32,450 nucleotides of DNA from an uncultured Clostridia bacterium (GCA_947627005.1 CANQUJ010000021.1:1-32450), one strand, 5' to 3'; shown: positions 11,309-18,852, counted from the stretch's first letter. Numbers and translations: made by a program. The notes: generated from the letters alone by a model not told the origin.

Positions 11309-12631
11309 TTATCCGACCGTCAGCTTCTCCTGCGGCAGGGTCGAAGGCGCGGAGGGTTTGTTCGACAGCGCCGCGAAGATAAGAGTAAGCCCGCCGACTC
11401 TTCCCCAGAACATCAAAAGAATAAGTATCCCGCGTGAGAGATTCCCGAGGGTGGGGGTTATCCCGAGGGTAAGGCCGACCGTCCCGACCGCCGAGGCGGC
11501 CTCGAACAGGCAGGCCCCGAGGGGCAGCCCCTCGACCCGGCTTATTATGCAACCGCCGCCCAAAAACAGCCCCAAATACATAGTTAAAATGCTCGCGGCC
11601 TGTCTGACCGTCTCTTCGGCGATCCTTCGGCCGAAGAAGTTAGTGTGTTCGCGGTTTCTGAAGACCGAAAAAGCGGTGGATACCGCGACGGCGAGGGTGG
11701 TGGTTTTAAATCCGCCGGCGGTAGAGCCGGGCGACCCGCCGACCAGCATAAGCCCGACCATAAGCGCAAGGCCGGCCTCGCTCATAAGATTTAAGTCGAC
11801 GGTGTTGAACCCCGCCGTTCTCGCGGTGACCGACTGGAACAGCGAAGCCAGAATACGCTCTTTTATCGGCAGGCCGGAGAACTCGAAGAAGAAATATATC
11901 GCCGCCGGCAAAACTATCAGCGCCGCGGAGGTCGCGATTATGACCTTTGACTGCATGCGGTATTTTTTAAACCGCCACTTGTTCGTCCCGACGTCCTCCC
12001 ATGTCAAAAACCCCGCGCCGCCGATTATTATAAGCGACATCACGGCGATGTTTATGACCGGGCTTCGCGCAAAGCCGGTGAGCGAGGAAAACTCGGAGTT
12101 TATACCCATAAGGTCGAACCCCGCGTTGCAAAACGCCGAAATCGAGTGGAAAATCGAATACCAGATTCCCTTTCCGACCCCGAAGCTTTTGATAAACACC
12201 GGCGACATTATGACCGCTCCGCCGAGCTCGAATATCGCGGTCATCTTTAAAATAAAGCCGGTAAGCCTAACTATTCCGCCGACTTGGTGGGCAGAGATGG
12301 CCTCCTGCATAGTCGAGCGCTGTTTAAGGCTTATCTTTTTGCCGGAAAGAGAGGTTATCGCGACGGCGAGGGTGACTACTCCCATTCCGCCTATCTGTAT
12401 CATCAAAAGAATAACCGCTTGGCCGAAGAAAGACCAATACGCGGCGGTGTCGTGAACTACGAGGCCGGTGACGCAAACCGCGGAGGTGGCGGTGAAAAGC
12501 GCGTCCGGAAATGGGGCGCGGACGCCCTCGGCGGTTGCGAACGGGAGCGAAAGAAGAAGGCTTCCGAGCAGGATTGCGGCTGCGAAGCCGAGAATTATTA
12601 TCCGCGAAGCGGTAAGCTGTTTTTTAAGCAA
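11309..12631 (-). CDS. ktrB: Potassium transporter channel subunit KtrB
   Basis: A 440-residue integral membrane protein of the SKT/Trk-Ktr-HKT superfamily with four M1-P-M2 repeats. The four pore loops are visible: SAVCVTGL, SAFCNAGF, SVTARTAGF and SAVGTVGL, each with the selectivity Gly. The ion-gate region GGSPGSTAGGFKTTT is in repeat 3. It imports K+ coupled to Na+ with KtrA. I prefer TTG at 12631 because GGGGGTGA lies six bases upstream and matches the 16S tail; a GTG at 12640 would add three residues but has no spaced ribosome site. It shares its strand with the kinase gene but has its own promoter. Confidence 0.93.
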   Translation of the reverse strand: MLKKQLTASRIIILGFAAAILLGSLLLSLPFATAEGVRAPFPDALFTATSAVCVTGLVVHDTAAYWSFFGQAVILLMIQIGGMGVVTLAVAITSLSGKKISLKQRSTMQEAISAHQVGGIVRLTGFILKMTAIFELGGAVIMSPVFIKSFGVGKGIWYSIFHSISAFCNAGFDLMGINSEFSSLTGFARSPVINIAVMSLIIIGGAGFLTWEDVGTNKWRFKKYRMQSKVIIATSAALIVLPAAIYFFFEFSGLPIKERILASLFQSVTARTAGFNTVDLNLMSEAGLALMVGLMLVGGSPGSTAGGFKTTTLAVAVSTAFSVFRNREHTNFFGRRIAEETVRQAASILTMYLGLFLGGGCIISRVEGLPLGACLFEAASAVGTVGLTLGITPTLGNLSRGILILLMFWGRVGGLTLIFAALSNKPSAPSTLPQEKLTVG

Positions 12632-12662
12632 AGCGGTCACCCCCGATATGCGTATTTAGATT

Positions 12663-12691
12663 ATTTTAACTCTTTTATCCTTTGAAGTCAA
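12663..12691 (-). promoter_or_regulatory. Promoter of ktrB-ktrA
   Basis: Minus strand TTGACT (12686-12691), 17 nt, TAAAAT (12663-12668). The short UTR of about 25 nt leaves no room for a c-di-AMP riboswitch. Heptad array D begins 9 nt upstream of the -35 box. Confidence 0.8.
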
Positions 12692-12700
12692 TACGCAAAT

Positions 12701-12756
12701 AGAAGTTAGAAGATAGAAATTAGAGGATAGAGTTTAGAGGTTAGAGGTTAGAGGTT
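12701..12756 (+). repeat. Heptad tandem repeat array D (8 units), containing the kinase stop codon
   Basis: AGAAGTT, AGAAGAT, AGAAATT, AGAGGAT, AGAGTTT, then AGAGGTT three times, with no phase slips. The kinase stop codon (TAA on the minus strand, 12748-12750) lies within the last units. Confidence 0.92.
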
Positions 12757-13653
12757 TGAAATTTGCGGGGCGGGGGAGTTCCAGCTTATTTTGACGGCAA
12801 GGCGGTCGCCGATCATTTCGGCGCCGATGCTTCCGCCCATTCGCTCGGTAAGCTCTTTCGCGATGGCTAGCCCGAGGCCGGTCGAATTTCCTGCCGCCTC
12901 GACTGAGAAGAAGCGGTCGAAGAGCTTTCCGACGTCGACCCCGCTCAAATTTTTAGCGGTGTTTGAAAATTCTACGCTTCCGTCGTTAAGCATAACCACC
13001 GAAAGGTCGCCGTCCGAGTATTTAAGCGCGTTCCCGAGAATATTCCCGAAGACCCGCGCAAGCGCCTCGCGGTCGAGATTTTTGATAACCTTTTCCTCCG
13101 GAATCGAAATTTCGGGGAGAATTCCCCGCTCGGTAAGCGCGCCGTAAAGCCCGGCGATGCTCTCTTCCAAAACCGCGCCGATATCGGTCGGCTCGGCGGC
13201 CTCGCCCTCGTTTGAAGATATTATGACCGAGTAGCGGAAAAGCTCTTCGGTCAAGCGCTTCATCGCCTCGGTGCGGTTTTCTATCAGCGAGATATATCTT
13301 TCGACCCGCTCCGGCTTTTCCTCCCGCTTTAAAAGCTCGAGATAGCCGTAAATCGCAGTCAGCGGGGTGCGAAGGTCGTGAGAGATGTTTGTCACCGCCT
13401 CTTTAAGGTCGCGGTCGCCGTTTATATATTGCCGCTCGAGCCGCTTAAGTTCGCGCAGGCGGCGGTTAAGCTCGTCGGCGAGGGCCCGCGCCGCAGAATC
13501 CCCCGAATCCACCGAGATAAGGGCGTTGGTGTCTTCATCGAGGCGCTCGGCAAGGTCGCGGCTTATATTTTTTACGCTTTTTCGCAGAGAAAAATACTTC
13601 GCGGCAAAGCCCGCCGCCAGCGCGCCGAAAATAACGCATAGTCCCCAGAGCAT
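12748..13653 (-). CDS. Orphan sensor histidine kinase
   Basis: A 301-residue membrane kinase. One N-terminal membrane helix (LWGLCVIFGALAAGFAA) is followed by a short HAMP-like linker, a HisKA dimerisation helix with NISHDLRTPL (His at about residue 92) and an HATPase_c domain with N-box FGNILGNALKYS and G-box STGLGLAIAKEL. There is almost no extracellular sensor. No response regulator is adjacent, so the partner is elsewhere. The ATG at 13653 has GGAGG 7 nt upstream; the frame is open to 13701 but that part overlaps the promoter. It lies just upstream of ktrB on the same strand, so a role in potassium or envelope sensing is only a guess. Heptads supply the final Asn-Leu-stop. Confidence 0.92.
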   Translation of the reverse strand: MLWGLCVIFGALAAGFAAKYFSLRKSVKNISRDLAERLDEDTNALISVDSGDSAARALADELNRRLRELKRLERQYINGDRDLKEAVTNISHDLRTPLTAIYGYLELLKREEKPERVERYISLIENRTEAMKRLTEELFRYSVIISSNEGEAAEPTDIGAVLEESIAGLYGALTERGILPEISIPEEKVIKNLDREALARVFGNILGNALKYSDGDLSVVMLNDGSVEFSNTAKNLSGVDVGKLFDRFFSVEAAGNSTGLGLAIAKELTERMGGSIGAEMIGDRLAVKISWNSPAPQISNL

Positions 13654-13672
13654 AACATCGCCTCCGCTTTTG

Positions 13673-13701
13673 ATTATAGAGCAGAAAGGCAGAGATGTCA
13701 A
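13673..13701 (-). promoter_or_regulatory. Consensus promoter of the histidine kinase gene
   Basis: Minus strand TTGACA (13696-13701), 17 nt, TATAAT (13673-13678). Heptad array E begins 2 nt upstream of the -35 box. Confidence 0.88.
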
Positions 13702-13703
13702 AT

Positions 13704-13747
13704 AGAAGATAGAGGGTTAGAGGATAGAGGATAGAGGATAGAGGGTT
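13704..13747 (+). repeat. Heptad tandem repeat array E (6 units)
   Basis: AGAAGAT, AGAGGGTT (8-mer), AGAGGAT three times, AGAGGGTT. It lies between the divergent kinase and YitT-family promoters. Confidence 0.9.
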
Positions 13748-13790
13748 GGTTTTGTCGTTTTCTGCGATTTTATACGTTTTATTCTTTGTC

Positions 13791-13819
13791 TTGAAATATT
13801 CCGCTAAATATGTTATAAT
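13791..13819 (+). promoter_or_regulatory. Promoter of the YitT-family operon
   Basis: TTGAAA (13791-13796), 17 nt, TATAAT (13814-13819) with an extended TG at 13811-13812. The predicted start is about 13826. It should drive at least the five overlapping or closely spaced genes to 18556. Confidence 0.85.
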
Positions 13820-13850
13820 AAAAATATCCCCTCCGAAAAGAGTGAAGCAG

Positions 13851-14816
13851 ATGAAGACCAAAATCAGATTTGAAGAGCTTAAGCTTAAAAATTTCTTGGC
13901 GCTGACCCTCGCCGGAATAGTCAACGCGTTCGGGGTCGTCTGTTTTCTCTCGCCGGTAAAGCTTTATGACAGCGGAATCTCCGGCACCGCGATGCTTCTT
14001 TCGCGGCTGACCCCTCTCGGGCTGCCGGTCTTCCTTCTTTTATTGAACGTCCCGCTGTTTCTTTACGGCTATAAGCGGCAGGGAGCGGCCTTTACCGCAT
14101 ATTCGCTCTACGCCGTGGCGGTGTATTCTCTCTTCGCGTGGCTGATTTCGGACGTTCTGCCGATAGACGTCTCGTCCTCCTCTCCGATAGCCGGGGCAGA
14201 CCTTTTGCTCTGCGCGGTCTTCGGCGGAATAATCTCGGGCGCGGGCTCGGGGCTGACTATCCGCTTCGGCGGCGCTATCGACGGAATAGAGGTTATGGCG
14301 GTAATCTTCGCGAAAAGGCTCGGGCTGACGGTCGGAACCTTCGTGATGTCTTATAACGTGGTTTTATATGTCATCTCCGGCTTCGTCACAAAAAGCTGGA
14401 TACTCCCGCTATACTCTATTTTGGCCTATATGGCCGCGCTGAAAACCGTCGACTTCATCGTCGAGGGCCTCGACCGCTCGAAGTCCGCGATGATAATAAC
14501 CGAGCGCCCAGACGAGCTCTGCGAGGCGCTGATGACCTCGTTCGAGTGCGGCGCGACGAGGATCGCCGCCAAGGGCGGATATATGAACACCGACCGAACC
14601 GTCATCTATTTCGTGGTCAACCGCTTTCAGATCGCGAGAATGAAAAATATTATCCACTCCGTCGACCCGAAGGCTTATTTCACCATAAGCGAGGTCGCAG
14701 AGGTCTTTAAAAGCCAAAGCGCGCCCCCGGCGACCCCTCCGCCGGAGGAGGAAATCAAAGAAGGACCCGCAAAATCGGAGGAAAAAAGCGATGAAAACGA
14801 GCAGGAAAAAGCTTAA
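13851..14816 (+). CDS. YitT-family membrane protein (DUF161/DUF2179)
   Basis: A 321-residue protein with a five- or six-helix YitT_membrane domain (about residues 15-215; motifs NAFGVVCFLSPVKLYDSGISG and RFGGAIDGIEVMAVIF in family position, the first split over two helices) and a cytoplasmic DUF2179 domain (about 225-290; MIITERPDELCEALM, GGYMNTDRTVIYFVVNRFQI). A low-complexity Pro/Glu/Lys tail follows from about 290. Family function is unproven, often suspected transport. The ATG at 13851 was chosen because the open frame upstream crosses the promoter; the ribosome site is weak, and a GTG at 13842 is an alternative. The tail overlaps the next gene by 26 nt. Confidence 0.88.
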   Translation: MKTKIRFEELKLKNFLALTLAGIVNAFGVVCFLSPVKLYDSGISGTAMLLSRLTPLGLPVFLLLLNVPLFLYGYKRQGAAFTAYSLYAVAVYSLFAWLISDVLPIDVSSSSPIAGADLLLCAVFGGIISGAGSGLTIRFGGAIDGIEVMAVIFAKRLGLTVGTFVMSYNVVLYVISGFVTKSWILPLYSILAYMAALKTVDFIVEGLDRSKSAMIITERPDELCEALMTSFECGATRIAAKGGYMNTDRTVIYFVVNRFQIARMKNIIHSVDPKAYFTISEVAEVFKSQSAPPATPPPEEEIKEGPAKSEEKSDENEQEKA

Positions 14817-15336
14817 AAGGGCTTCGATCGTCGGTCTTATCGTCTCGGCTGTTTTGTGGATAGCCCTTACATATCCGCTTCAAAACGTAACTCTCTTCGG
14901 ATACTATATCGGCGAGGTCGCGGCTTTTGTCTTGGGCGGAATACCGGCCGCGTTTTTGCAGCTTCGGCTCTGCCTTACCGACAAAGAAAAATGGGTCAGG
15001 TGGGTACCGACCGCTGTTGCGGCGGCGGTCTACGTCGCGGCGGCGATATGCTATTTCGCGGGCGGCTTCGGCGGGGAGCTTATGGCGCTGATTTTGTTCG
15101 CGGCCTGCCTTGCGCCGACTGCTGGGATATGTATCGGCTGGCTCGCCTATGGGAAGCGCCTCGCGCTGATACCGCTAAACGTCGCGCTGATCGCGTATAT
15201 GGTTATGAACGGCGTGCCGCTTGCCGCCCGGCCGATTGAGCTTACCGACGCCGCGGCGATATTCTATCTGCTGCTCGGAATTTATTTCGCGATACGCCCG
15301 CTTGAAAGGAAGACTGAAAATGAACCCGAAAATTAA
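14791..15336 (+). CDS. Polytopic membrane protein A of a tandem paralogous pair
   Basis: A 181-residue hydrophobic protein with about six predicted membrane segments (near 10-30, 38-60, 70-90, 95-117, 125-145 and 152-172). A conserved cytoplasmic loop KEKWVRWVP sits between segments 2 and 3. It shares SAVLWI, a GIPAAFLQL-type segment, EKWVR-VP and PTAGICIGW with the next protein, so the pair arose by duplication. Function is unknown. GGAGG lies before the ATG, which is inside the YitT-like gene (26-nt overlap). Operon position suggests a job with the downstream esterase-acyltransferase protein. Confidence 0.75.
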   Translation: MKTSRKKLKRASIVGLIVSAVLWIALTYPLQNVTLFGYYIGEVAAFVLGGIPAAFLQLRLCLTDKEKWVRWVPTAVAAAVYVAAAICYFAGGFGGELMALILFAACLAPTAGICIGWLAYGKRLALIPLNVALIAYMVMNGVPLAARPIELTDAAAIFYLLLGIYFAIRPLERKTENEPEN

Positions 15337-15688
15337 GCCGGTCGCATATTTTTGCCTAAGCGCCGCGCTGTGGATAATACCCTCGTATTATCTAAGCGGA
15401 ACGGTCGTCGGAAGCCTTATTTTTTATATCTTCGGGATAGTCCCCTCGATGTTTTTACAGCTGACCCTTTTCGTCCCGCCGGTCGAAAAGTGGGTCAGAT
15501 ACGTCCCGATACCCGCGATTTTGGGCTTCGGGATAATAGAGGCCGCGATGGTTTTGCGCGGCGGGCTCACCCTTGAATCCCTTCGCGCGGCGGTTTTGTT
15601 TATAACCACCCCGCTTATCGGATTTATCTTGGGCTGGATAATTTTTAAAATATACCGAAAAACAAACGGCGAGAAGGGCGATAAATGA
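15320..15688 (+). CDS. Membrane protein B of a tandem paralogous pair
   Basis: A 122-residue protein with four predicted membrane segments, homologous to the first four of its neighbour: SAALWIIPSYYL, GIVPSMFLQLTLF, VEKWVRYVPIP and TPLIGFILGWIIF align in order. The last two helices of protein A are missing here. The ATG at 15320 with AGGAAG upstream lies inside the previous gene (17-nt overlap). It overlaps the next start by 4 nt. Function is unknown; the two could form a heteromeric membrane partner. Confidence 0.75.
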   Translation: MNPKIKPVAYFCLSAALWIIPSYYLSGTVVGSLIFYIFGIVPSMFLQLTLFVPPVEKWVRYVPIPAILGFGIIEAAMVLRGGLTLESLRAAVLFITTPLIGFILGWIIFKIYRKTNGEKGDK

Positions 15689-17859
15689 CCGAAAAATTTA
15701 TACGGGCGAACCTTAAATATTTAAAGGGGTTTATGACCGAGAGCTCGCTTTCGGCCGCAAGAAAGACCCACGTTCTTTTGGGCGACTTTATGGCCGCCGC
15801 CCACGGCGCGGGGATCAGGCACGAGCGCAGGGCGTTCGACCTTTTCGAGGGCGAATGGATAATCCCGAGCGAGGAAAAGCGCGGGGGAGTTATACTCTAT
15901 CTCCACGGCGGGGGCTATACCTGCGGAAATATCGAATACGCGAAGGGCTTCGGCAGCGTTCTGGCCGACGAATACGGTATTCGAGTGTTTTGCTGCGCCT
16001 ATCGCCTTGCGCCCGAAAATCCCTTTCCCGCAGCGGTAGACGACGCCGTTTCGGCCTATAAATACCTCGTCGAGAGCGGCTTTCCGCCCGAAAAGATAAT
16101 TCTTTGCGGAGAGAGCGCCGGCGGCGGGCTTTGCTATGCCCTAAGTCTTAGGCTTTATGAGCTCGGCCTCGGCCGCCCGGCCGGAATAATCGCGATTTCG
16201 CCCTGGACCGACTTGACCCTTTCGGGGAGATCTCACAAAGAAAACGACGAGATCGACCCTTCGATGACCACCGAGCGGGTGAGGTTTTTCGCCGAATGTT
16301 ATTCAAACGACCGCGAAAACCCGCTCGTCTCGCCGATATTTTTCAAAAAAGAAGAGGCCGACTTCCCGCCGTCCCTTATTTTCGCCGGAGGGGACGAGGT
16401 TTTGCTCGACGACTCGAAGATCATGCACCGCCGACTTTGCGAAGCGGGGTTTAAGTCCGAGCTTATTATCCGCCCCAACCTTTGGCACGCCTACGTTTTG
16501 TATAACATCAGGGAATACCGCAGCGACTACGACCGAATGGGCAGATTTTTAGACAAGCGCCTTCGCCTCGAGGCCGGATATTGGAGCAAGCTCGACAATG
16601 CGGGGCTGATTTTTCCGGCGGCAAGGCGCAGGGGGTGGCGAAATATCTTCCGCCTTTCGGCCGACCTCACCGAGCCGGTAGACCGCGACGTTATGCAGAC
16701 CGCGCTCGAGGCCGCCGTGAAGCGCTTTCCGCTTATATCGTCAAGGCTTCGCGCCGGGGCGTTTTGGTATTATCTCGAAGAGACTTCGGCGCCCGAAATA
16801 GTAAAAGACGGCCCGCAGCCGATAATGAACCGCCGATTCGGAGAGGTCAAAAAGTGCGCGATAAGGGTGCTTTATTATAAAAACCGCGTCGCGGTAGAGT
16901 TTTTCCACGCCGTCACCGACGGCAACGGCGGGTTGAGGTTTTTGAAGACCCTCCTCGCCGAATACGCTTCGTTAAAATACGGCGCGGATATCCCGAACGC
17001 CTGCGGAGTGGCCGACAGGCTTGCCGCGCCCACCCCCGAAGAGCTTGAAGACAGCTTTTTATACAACGCCGGGGCCCTCGGGAAAAAGAGAAGCGAAGGC
17101 AAGGCGTATCGCTTGACAGGCGTTAAAGAAAAGGACGGATTTTTGAATCTTACCTGCGGAATTTTGGATTCAAACGCTTTGTTATCGCGCTGCCGCGAGC
17201 TTGGGGTTACTGTTACCGCCTATCTCTCGGCGGTTATGATAATGTCGATAATATCGCTGCAAAAGCGTAAAGTTAAAAAGCTTGACAGGCGTTTGCCGGT
17301 AAGGGTTCAGATACCCGTCGACTTAAGGCGGCTTTTTGAGAGCTCGACGGTAAGAAACTTCGCGATGGTTGTAAACGTCGGGGTCGACCCGCGAGCGGGG
17401 GACTACTCTTTTGAAGAGCTTCTCGGGATAGTCGCCAAGCAGCTCGAGCTTTACGTCACCCCGAAGAATATGCGGGCGGCGTTTACCCAAAACGTCAACG
17501 CCGAAAGGCGGCTCGCGATAAGAATAGTCCCGCTGTTTATAAAAAATATCGTTATGAAGGCGGTTTTCGATAGGGTCGGAGAGGCGCAGGCCTGCATAAC
17601 CCTTTCAAATCTCGGCGAGATATCATTGCCGGACGAGCTTTCGAAATATGTAAAGGCTTTTGACTTTATCCTCGGCCCGCAGGCCGCCGCGCCCTATAAC
17701 TGCGCGGTCTGCTCATACGGCGGCGAGCTTAGGATCAATTTTATCAGAAGCTCGGAAAGCCCGGAGCTCGAGCGGGAATTTTTCCGAAACCTTGTGCGGC
17801 TCGGCTGCCACGTCGCGGTCGAGAGCAATTCGAGACAAATCGCAAAAGAAAGGCTGTGA
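15685..17859 (+). CDS. Esterase fused to a condensation/acyltransferase-like domain
   Basis: A 724-residue two-domain protein. Residues 1 to about 295 form a hormone-sensitive-lipase-type alpha/beta hydrolase: oxyanion motif HGGG (74-77), nucleophile Ser144 in GESAG, an acid in FAGGDEVLLDD (Asp237) and His268 in LWHAY. Residues 300-724 resemble the alcohol acetyltransferase/WES/condensation superfamily: strand-helix start (RNIFRLSADLTEPV), catalytic HxxxDG at His408-Asp412-Gly413 (FFHAVTDGNGG), and VRVQIPVDLRRLF plus TLSNLGEI blocks. It may move an acyl group made or removed by the esterase half; the substrate is unknown. No signal peptide. It overlaps membrane protein B by 4 nt and is followed 4 nt later by a DUF6320-type gene. 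Confidence 0.85.
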   Translation: MTEKFIRANLKYLKGFMTESSLSAARKTHVLLGDFMAAAHGAGIRHERRAFDLFEGEWIIPSEEKRGGVILYLHGGGYTCGNIEYAKGFGSVLADEYGIRVFCCAYRLAPENPFPAAVDDAVSAYKYLVESGFPPEKIILCGESAGGGLCYALSLRLYELGLGRPAGIIAISPWTDLTLSGRSHKENDEIDPSMTTERVRFFAECYSNDRENPLVSPIFFKKEEADFPPSLIFAGGDEVLLDDSKIMHRRLCEAGFKSELIIRPNLWHAYVLYNIREYRSDYDRMGRFLDKRLRLEAGYWSKLDNAGLIFPAARRRGWRNIFRLSADLTEPVDRDVMQTALEAAVKRFPLISSRLRAGAFWYYLEETSAPEIVKDGPQPIMNRRFGEVKKCAIRVLYYKNRVAVEFFHAVTDGNGGLRFLKTLLAEYASLKYGADIPNACGVADRLAAPTPEELEDSFLYNAGALGKKRSEGKAYRLTGVKEKDGFLNLTCGILDSNALLSRCRELGVTVTAYLSAVMIMSIISLQKRKVKKLDRRLPVRVQIPVDLRRLFESSTVRNFAMVVNVGVDPRAGDYSFEELLGIVAKQLELYVTPKNMRAAFTQNVNAERRLAIRIVPLFIKNIVMKAVFDRVGEAQACITLSNLGEISLPDELSKYVKAFDFILGPQAAAPYNCAVCSYGGELRINFIRSSESPELEREFFRNLVRLGCHVAVESNSRQIAKERL

Positions 17860-17863
17860 TTTT

Positions 17864-18556
17864 ATGTATTGCGTAAACTGCGGAGTCGAACTTAAAGACA
17901 GCGAAAAGCTCTGCCCGCTTTGCGGAACTATGGCGTTCCACCCGGACCTTCCCCCGCAAAACGGCGAGGGGCCCTACCCCGAATATGTCGAGCCGAAAAG
18001 GCGGTTCAACCGCTTCGGAACGCTGTTTGTGTTGACTTTCGTATTTTTGATACCGTCGGTCATCGCCCTTCTTATCGACCTTAAGCTGAATTCCGCGGTG
18101 ATATGGTCGGGCTACGTCATCGGCGGGCTGACGGTCTGCTACACGGCGTTCGTGCTGCCGTTTTGGTTTAAAAGGCCGAACCCGGTGATCTTCATTCCCT
18201 GCGTTTTCGTCGCTGCCGAGCTGTTTCTTTTATACATAAACCTCGCGACCGGCGGGCGGTGGTTTTTGTCGCTCGCGTTCCCCATCGCCGGGATTTCGGG
18301 GCTTTTGCTCACCGCCGTCGCCGCTCTTTTGAAATATCTCAAGCGGGGGAAGCTGTACGTCTTCGGCGGGGCGTTTATCGCGCTCGGCGGGTTCAGCATG
18401 CTGATTGAGATGTTTATCTGCGTAACCTTCAAGCTTAGGTTCATCTTTTGGTCGATATATCCGCTCGTCGCGTGCTCGCTGATCGGCCTGCTGCTGATTC
18501 TTATCGCGGTCTGCAAACCGCTCCGCAGCTCGCTGGATAAGAGGTTCTTCATCTGA
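17864..18556 (+). CDS. Zinc-ribbon membrane protein, DUF6320 type
   Basis: A 230-residue protein. The N-terminus is a zinc ribbon (Cys3, Cys6, Cys17, Cys20: YCVNCG and LCPLCG), then a Pro-rich linker and about six to seven membrane helices from residue 48 (FGTLFVLTFVFLIPSVIALL, later VIFIPCVFVAAELFLLYI and others) ending in a basic tail. This fits the DUF6320 layout, a family I associate with alpha/beta-hydrolase/acyltransferase neighbours. The ATG at 17864 has only a weak AAAGG site; longer frames upstream overlap the fusion gene and lack zinc-ribbon logic. It is the last gene before a terminator. Confidence 0.82.
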   Translation: MYCVNCGVELKDSEKLCPLCGTMAFHPDLPPQNGEGPYPEYVEPKRRFNRFGTLFVLTFVFLIPSVIALLIDLKLNSAVIWSGYVIGGLTVCYTAFVLPFWFKRPNPVIFIPCVFVAAELFLLYINLATGGRWFLSLAFPIAGISGLLLTAVAALLKYLKRGKLYVFGGAFIALGGFSMLIEMFICVTFKLRFIFWSIYPLVACSLIGLLLILIAVCKPLRSSLDKRFFI

Positions 18557-18574
18557 ATCCCACACAAATTTTAA

Positions 18575-18605
18575 CGCCGCGGTTGTTTTCCGCGGCGAAT
18601 TTTGT
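18575..18605. terminator. Bidirectional terminator after the DUF6320-type gene
   Basis: An 8-bp GC stem (CGCCGCGG 18575-18582 with 18590-18597, loop TTGTTTT) extended by AAATT/AATTT, with T-rich and A-rich flanks. It separates two convergent genes. Confidence 0.85.
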
Positions 18606-18814
18606 TATTTGACCGTCCCTCCCTTAAATCCCGCGCTTATCTCGCTAAGCTCCTTCTTGCCGTCGATGTACGGCCTGTAAAGCTCGAGCATATCCCCCGC
18701 GCCGTAAAGGCCGCAGGCCGAGCAGTTCTCGCACTCGTTCGCGTCGCAGAAAAGCCCCTTTCTGACGATCGCTTCCCGCTCCTCGCGGGTGGTGTCTTTG
18801 ATGAGATATTTCAT
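18605..18814 (-). CDS. Conserved small Cys-rich protein
   Basis: A 69-residue protein beginning MKYLIKDTTREEREAIV, an N-terminus shared by a group of small clostridial proteins that I recognise but cannot assign a function. A Cys cluster (CDANECENCSACG, four Cys within 13 residues) could bind a metal. A conserved-looking C-terminus follows (YRPYIDGKKELSEI). GGAGAC precedes the ATG. It is monocistronic between two terminators or promoters. No HTH, membrane helix or signal peptide. Confidence 0.7.
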   Translation of the reverse strand: MKYLIKDTTREEREAIVRKGLFCDANECENCSACGLYGAGDMLELYRPYIDGKKELSEISAGFKGGTVK

Positions 18815-18843
18815 AATACCGTCTCCTTTTTTCTTTTTTGGAT

Positions 18844-18852
18844 ATTATATCA
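18844..18852 (-). promoter_or_regulatory. Extended -10 promoter of the 69-aa gene
   Basis: On the minus strand TGATATAAT: an extended TG plus perfect TATAAT (18844-18849). The -35 region is weak, consistent with extended -10 dependence. Confidence 0.55.

Noticed and set aside
11358-12455. 365-codon open frame antisense to ktrB
   Set aside because: Its residues have no domain pattern and the opposite strand encodes a full KtrB with all pore loops; long antisense frames are expected in GC-rich, biased genes.
12632-12662. c-di-AMP (ydaO-type) riboswitch before ktrB
   Set aside because: The predicted untranslated region is only about 25 nt, far too short.
10210-13747. Heptad arrays as CRISPR or minisatellite CRISPR-like arrays
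   Set aside because: The units are 7 bp with no spacers and no cas genes nearby.
15685-17859. Fusion read as an assembly or frameshift artefact
   Set aside because: The frame is continuous through a natural linker at about residues 290-305 with complete catalytic motifs on both sides and uniform codon use.
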